Below, piece by piece: positions 60,626 through 64,000 of a DNA stretch of 64,000 bases. The stretch spans positions 62,001-126,000 of the forward strand of contig JAUVYV010000001.1 of the NCBI GenBank assembly GCA_030602885.1, in the 5' to 3' direction. The position numbers and the translations under genes were made by a program. The notes beneath the pieces were generated by a model. It was not told where the DNA came from. It worked only from the letters and a program-made list of their open reading frames with translations, and made no database searches. The DNA comes from Phycisphaerales bacterium. GTDB taxonomy: Bacteria > Planctomycetota > Phycisphaerae > Sedimentisphaerales > Anaerobacaceae. The first letter of the stretch is position 1. The number at the start of each line of letters is the position of its first letter.

Positions 60626-60683
60626 ACGAGCGAATCCTGAGATTCGCACAGTAGATGACTACTCGAATCTTGGTAAGGTGACT

Positions 60684-61919
60684 ATGGCTGTAATCGTACA
60701 AAAATTCGGCGGTACTTCCGTGGCCGACGCGGCAAAAATCCGCAGGGCTGCCGAACGTGTAATCAACGCCGCCAAGATGGGCCTTCAGGTCGTTGTTGTC
60801 GCCTCCGCCCGCGGCAAGCAGACAGACCAGCTCGTCGCCGATGCGCTCGAGCTCAACCCTAATCCGCCAAAACGCGAGATGGACCAGCTTCTCAGCACAG
60901 GCGAGCAGCAGTCGGTCTCTTTGCTCGCTATGGCCCTTGACGCCACCGGATACGACGCCATCAGCTTCACAGGTGGCCAAATCAGAATGCTCACCGACAG
61001 CGCCCACACAAAGGCCAGGATAAAAAGCATCGACGCTCAGCGCATACACAAACAGCTTGATAAAGGTAAAATTGTCATTGTCGCCGGCTTTCAGGGCATC
61101 GACGAAGACGAAAACATTACCACACTTGGAAGAGGAGGATCCGACACCACAGCAGTCGCAATAGCAGCGGCGCTTGGTGCCGACGAGTGTGAGATATATA
61201 CCGACGTCGATGGAATATACACCACCGATCCGAGAATCTACGCCAAGGCGGCAAAAATAAAACAGATCAGCTACGACGAAATGCTCGAGCTGGCAAGTCT
61301 CGGTGCCGGTGTTATGCACAGCCGCGCAATCGAGTTCGGAAAAAAATACGATGTCAAAATCCACGTAAGAAGCAGTAACAAAGAAACCGAAGGTACTATT
61401 ATTACTCACGAGGTGCCCCAAATGGAAGGTGTAGTCGTCTCAGGCGCAACTATACAGGAAGATATGGCCAAAGTGACTCTTGTCGGTCTTGGAAACAGAC
61501 CCGGAAACGCCGCAAGTATCTTCGCAAAACTGGCAAACGCAAAGGTCGTCATCAACGACATCATGCAGACCGAGGTCAGCAAAGAAAAGGCCAACCTCTC
61601 TTTCACCATCAGCGCCTCCGACCTCAGTGCCGCTAAGCAGGCCGTAGAAGACATAAAGGACCAGGTCGCCTGCGACAGCATCTTTGTCAGAGATGATATT
61701 GCAGAGGTCTCCGTGGTCGGCGTCGGAATGCGAAACCACTATGGCGTCGCCGAAAAGATGTTCGGTGCCCTCGCCGAAGCCCAGGTCAACATCGACTCGA
61801 TAACCACCAGCGAAATCCGAATAAGCTGCATCGTGGACAAAGACCAGGGACAAGCAGCTCTCACTGCCGTCTGTGATGCATTCGAGCTGGATAAATCCGC
61901 CGAACAAAGAAGCAAGTAA
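60684..61919 (+). CDS. lysC: Aspartate kinase
   Basis: A 411-residue aspartokinase. IVQKFGGTSVADAAKI at the start, GRGGSDTTAVAIAAALGADECEIYTDVDGIYTTDPR (in parts) for the catalytic and aspartate-binding sites, then two ACT domains (about 265-411) that usually sense lysine and/or threonine. ATG 60684 with AAGGTG upstream gives the conserved start; the frame is open further upstream into the preceding gene but those codons are not family sequence. It lies 58 bases after the proposed homoserine kinase. Confidence 0.95.
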   Translation: MAVIVQKFGGTSVADAAKIRRAAERVINAAKMGLQVVVVASARGKQTDQLVADALELNPNPPKREMDQLLSTGEQQSVSLLAMALDATGYDAISFTGGQIRMLTDSAHTKARIKSIDAQRIHKQLDKGKIVIVAGFQGIDEDENITTLGRGGSDTTAVAIAAALGADECEIYTDVDGIYTTDPRIYAKAAKIKQISYDEMLELASLGAGVMHSRAIEFGKKYDVKIHVRSSNKETEGTIITHEVPQMEGVVVSGATIQEDMAKVTLVGLGNRPGNAASIFAKLANAKVVINDIMQTEVSKEKANLSFTISASDLSAAKQAVEDIKDQVACDSIFVRDDIAEVSVVGVGMRNHYGVAEKMFGALAEAQVNIDSITTSEIRISCIVDKDQGQAALTAVCDAFELDKSAEQRSK

Positions 61920-61959
61920 AAACTCGCCGCAGAAAATCGAAAACTACATACTGCGAATT

Positions 61960-62607
61960 ATGAGCCGTTACGCAATGAGCAGACGCAGATGCACAACTAT
62001 CCTTGTCGCCTGCGTCTTTCTCGTGCTCGCCCTGGTATGGCTCGACCGCACGCAACTTACCCCAAAGCGTCAATCCGCACCCGCAACTGCCCAACAGCAA
62101 AGTGCCGGCGATTTCCAGAAGTATCACTCAAAAACCCTCAAGGTCATAAACGTCGTCGATGGTGACACCATCGATATTGATGTCGGCGACGACAAATACG
62201 ACCACACACGAATCCGTCTGTGGGGCATCGACACACCTGAAACGAAAAATCCCAAAACCGGCCCGATGTACTTCGGAAAAGAAGCAGCCGAATTTACAGC
62301 CACCCTCTGTCTGGGTAAAGATGTAACTATATACCTCGACAGGAACAACCGCACAAGAGGATACTATGGCCGACTCCTCGCCTACATCCAACTGCCCGAC
62401 AGAAGCTTTCTCAATGAAGTACTGCTTAGCGAGGGCCTTGCATACGCAGACCTCAGATTCAAGCACAGCTTATACAACAAGTACAAGCAGCTTGAAGCTT
62501 CTGCACGAAGCCGACAAAAAGGACTCTGGGAAAACGTAACTTACGACCAGCTCCCCGAATGGCTCCGGAAAAGTAAACCTAACCTCAAACTCAGCGAAAA
62601 ACCTTAA
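61960..62607 (+). CDS. Thermonuclease-family (SNase) protein, membrane anchored
   Basis: About 215 residues. A basic start (MSRYAMSRRR) and one hydrophobic helix (about residues 13-28) act as signal or anchor. The nuclease domain contains VVDGDTIDI, IRLWGIDTPET (Ca-binding and catalytic Arg), and YGRLLAYIQLPDRSFLNEVLLSEGLAYA (in parts) with the second Arg and Glu region. It cuts DNA or RNA outside the cytoplasm. An upstream in-frame ATG (61873) lies inside lysC and is less likely. Confidence 0.88.
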   Translation: MSRYAMSRRRCTTILVACVFLVLALVWLDRTQLTPKRQSAPATAQQQSAGDFQKYHSKTLKVINVVDGDTIDIDVGDDKYDHTRIRLWGIDTPETKNPKTGPMYFGKEAAEFTATLCLGKDVTIYLDRNNRTRGYYGRLLAYIQLPDRSFLNEVLLSEGLAYADLRFKHSLYNKYKQLEASARSRQKGLWENVTYDQLPEWLRKSKPNLKLSEKP

Positions 62608-62729
62608 TTGAAACTGCGTAAAATCCGCCCTTCGGCCCACAAAGGCCGACACAGGTGGCTGCGAGCTAAAGAAATCCCCTCGAAAAGGCCGAAAACACTC
62701 TATGCAGTAAAAAACCGAAAGGAAACACT

Positions 62730-63611
62730 ATGAGAACTACAATCAAAGACGAAACTCAAACCCAACGGGCGGATATAAACGAATACACGACTGTCAAATC
62801 ATCACCCCAGCACAAAACCGAGAGCCAGACCGAAAAACAATCACCGATTAACACTGAGCACGAGAAGAGAACCGCAAAAGTCGAACCTCCCAGCACACTT
62901 GACATCGCCGCGGATACCGAGCTCGACGATACTCACGTCATTGCGCGCGAAGAGCTGCTGCAGAGATTGCTGGTGACAGCCGAAACAGGGGCCCAAAGAG
63001 TCGAGCTTTCTCACAGAAAATGGCAGTTAGCTTCTCTGGTCTCGATACTGCTGCTTATCCCCACCTTGGCCGTCACCGTCTGGCTGTTCGTGGACACAAG
63101 CACAATGAGAATGGAACAAGCCCGATTAAGAATGGACAACTACACCTTTACCGAACAGTTGCAGACATCCAGCTTTCAACTCGACAACCTTACCCGCCGG
63201 CTCGACCTGCTCACAAACCAGAACATCCGGCTCACGGTTGAGAACTCGCGATTGAAAACCCGCCAGGGTTCACCCCTCCGCAGTGCACAGTCCCCTGCTC
63301 CACCACTGCAGCCCGTCCGCTCAAAAACCGTTGCCGGCAAACCTCAGCCCGAACTGATACCCACACCGCAAATTCGGACAGTTCAAGCGACGCAGCAGAC
63401 ACCGGCTCCGGCACAACTCAGGAAAAGACGACTCGATGACATAAAGGCAGGAGCATTCCCAGCTAACATGACAAAGCCGGAACTCGTCGCCGCGATCGGC
63501 CAACCAGACCGCGTGTATAAATCAAATATCTACGAACAGCTACTTTACTTCAACCGTTCACCCGGACGATTCTGGTTCACAGACAACCTCTTCATCAGCG
63601 CTGCCAAGTAG
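62730..63611 (+). CDS. Single-pass membrane protein with coiled coil, hypothetical
   Basis: A 293-residue protein. A polar N-terminal region rich in Thr/Gln/Glu (about residues 1-95) precedes one membrane helix (about 100-122). A coiled coil (about 125-170) and a Pro/Gln/Ala-rich linker (about 175-230) follow. The C-terminal domain (about 235-293) has MTKPELVAAIGQPDRVYKSN, in a pattern like SmpA/OmlA-type small domains. GAAAGGAAAC lies before the ATG. Function unknown. Confidence 0.6.
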   Translation: MRTTIKDETQTQRADINEYTTVKSSPQHKTESQTEKQSPINTEHEKRTAKVEPPSTLDIAADTELDDTHVIAREELLQRLLVTAETGAQRVELSHRKWQLASLVSILLLIPTLAVTVWLFVDTSTMRMEQARLRMDNYTFTEQLQTSSFQLDNLTRRLDLLTNQNIRLTVENSRLKTRQGSPLRSAQSPAPPLQPVRSKTVAGKPQPELIPTPQIRTVQATQQTPAPAQLRKRRLDDIKAGAFPANMTKPELVAAIGQPDRVYKSNIYEQLLYFNRSPGRFWFTDNLFISAAK

Positions 63612-63665
63612 AGCCGAAAACAGCGCCTTTGTTTTCCCCCTTCCTCGGGTACGGTAATGCCGCAG

Positions 63666-64000
63666 TCAGATATTGTATTCCCTTATCTTGCGGTAAAGGG
63701 TTCTTTCGCCAATACCGAGTATCCTCGCTGCCTTCTCACGGTTGTCACCTGTCTTTGCAAGAGTATCGATAATGGCCTGTTTTTCCAGTTCATTCAACGA
63801 CACACCGCCCAAATCACCCGCTCGCCCGCTGCCGGGCAGCCGCCGCACCTCGTGTATCTCAGGCGGTATGTCCTGCACATCGAGCTTGCCCTTCTCGCAC
63901 ATGACAACCATAGTCCTGATACAATTGCGAAGCTGCCTTATGTTGCCGGGCCATTCGTAACCGGCAAGGATTTCAATTGCTGCATCTGTGATACCTTTGA
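63666..64000 (-). CDS. Sigma-54-dependent transcriptional activator, C-terminal end (partial)
   Basis: Minus-strand frame running off the right edge. It reads GYEWPGNIRQLRNCIRTMVV, the end of the sigma-54 AAA+ domain, then a linker and a Fis-type helix-turn-helix AARILGIGERTLYRKIREY. An ATG at 63911 is internal. It is distinct from the response regulator at 22-23.5 kb. Confidence 0.88.
   Translation of the reverse strand, partial: KGITDAAIEILAGYEWPGNIRQLRNCIRTMVVMCEKGKLDVQDIPPEIHEVRRLPGSGRAGDLGGVSLNELEKQAIIDTLAKTGDNREKAARILGIGERTLYRKIREYNI

Noticed and set aside
60420-60683. Long upstream extension of the lysC frame (88 codons).
   Set aside because: The extension overlaps the preceding gene and has no aspartokinase similarity; ATG 60684 gives the conserved start.

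Overview
The window looks like a chromosomal segment of an anaerobic or facultative planctomycete of the Phycisphaerae/Sedimentisphaerales type, probably from a metagenome assembly. This is inference. It rests on secreted hypothetical proteins of planctomycete style, sulfatase and GH29 fucosidase genes, TTG/GTG starts, LpxB, and many dispersed intergenic repeats. I found no rRNA or tRNA gene.

Layout. 1-8.2 kb (+): the 3' end of mfd, secreted hypotheticals, a PpiC-type foldase lipoprotein, acpS, mnmG and a radical SAM protein. 8.3-21.7 kb (-): a tightly packed 18-gene operon led by the redox repressor gene rex. It encodes sulfhydrogenase beta/gamma-like electron-input subunits, a 4Fe-4S protein, the core of a group 4 membrane-bound [NiFe] hydrogenase with both Ni-binding CxxC motifs, a complete Mrp-type Na+/H+ antiporter module and the hydrogenase maturation protease. 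22.1-23.9 kb (-): an HPt protein and a sigma-54-dependent response regulator. 24.5-30 kb: pgsA, then a four-gene sugar/polyol operon (two mannitol-dehydrogenase-family genes, a xylose-isomerase homologue and a PfkB kinase) with repeated operator-like palindromes. 30.5-32.2 kb: a DarTG DNA ADP-ribosylation toxin-antitoxin pair set among repeats. 32.2-33.8 kb: a 1.6 kb repeat-rich gap holding a guaA 3' fragment and three structured elements of one shared architecture.

33.8-50.4 kb: lpxB, an endonuclease III relative, a CPBP protease, a serpin, a sulfatase, clpC, a fucosidase, an RNase H-PurN fusion and a C4 zinc-ribbon protein. 50.5-51 kb: remnants of an IS110-type element and of a GGDEF gene. 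51-64 kb: tsaB, a tRNA nucleotidyltransferase, rsmD, hisS, an RluA synthase, a hom / proposed homoserine kinase / lysC cluster, a thermonuclease and the 3' end of another sigma-54 activator gene.

How it works together. The central operon would let the cell exchange electrons among H2, an iron-sulfur carrier and NAD(P)H while moving Na+ or H+ across the membrane, with Rex sensing NADH/NAD+. Sulfatase, fucosidase and the sugar operon fit growth on sulfated or fucosylated polysaccharides with H2 as an electron sink. The most novel-looking items are the hydrogenase/Mrp/sulfhydrogenase combination, the three tandem structured elements near 32.6-33.2 kb, the RNase H-PurN fusion, and repeat elements that have been built into gene starts and ends.
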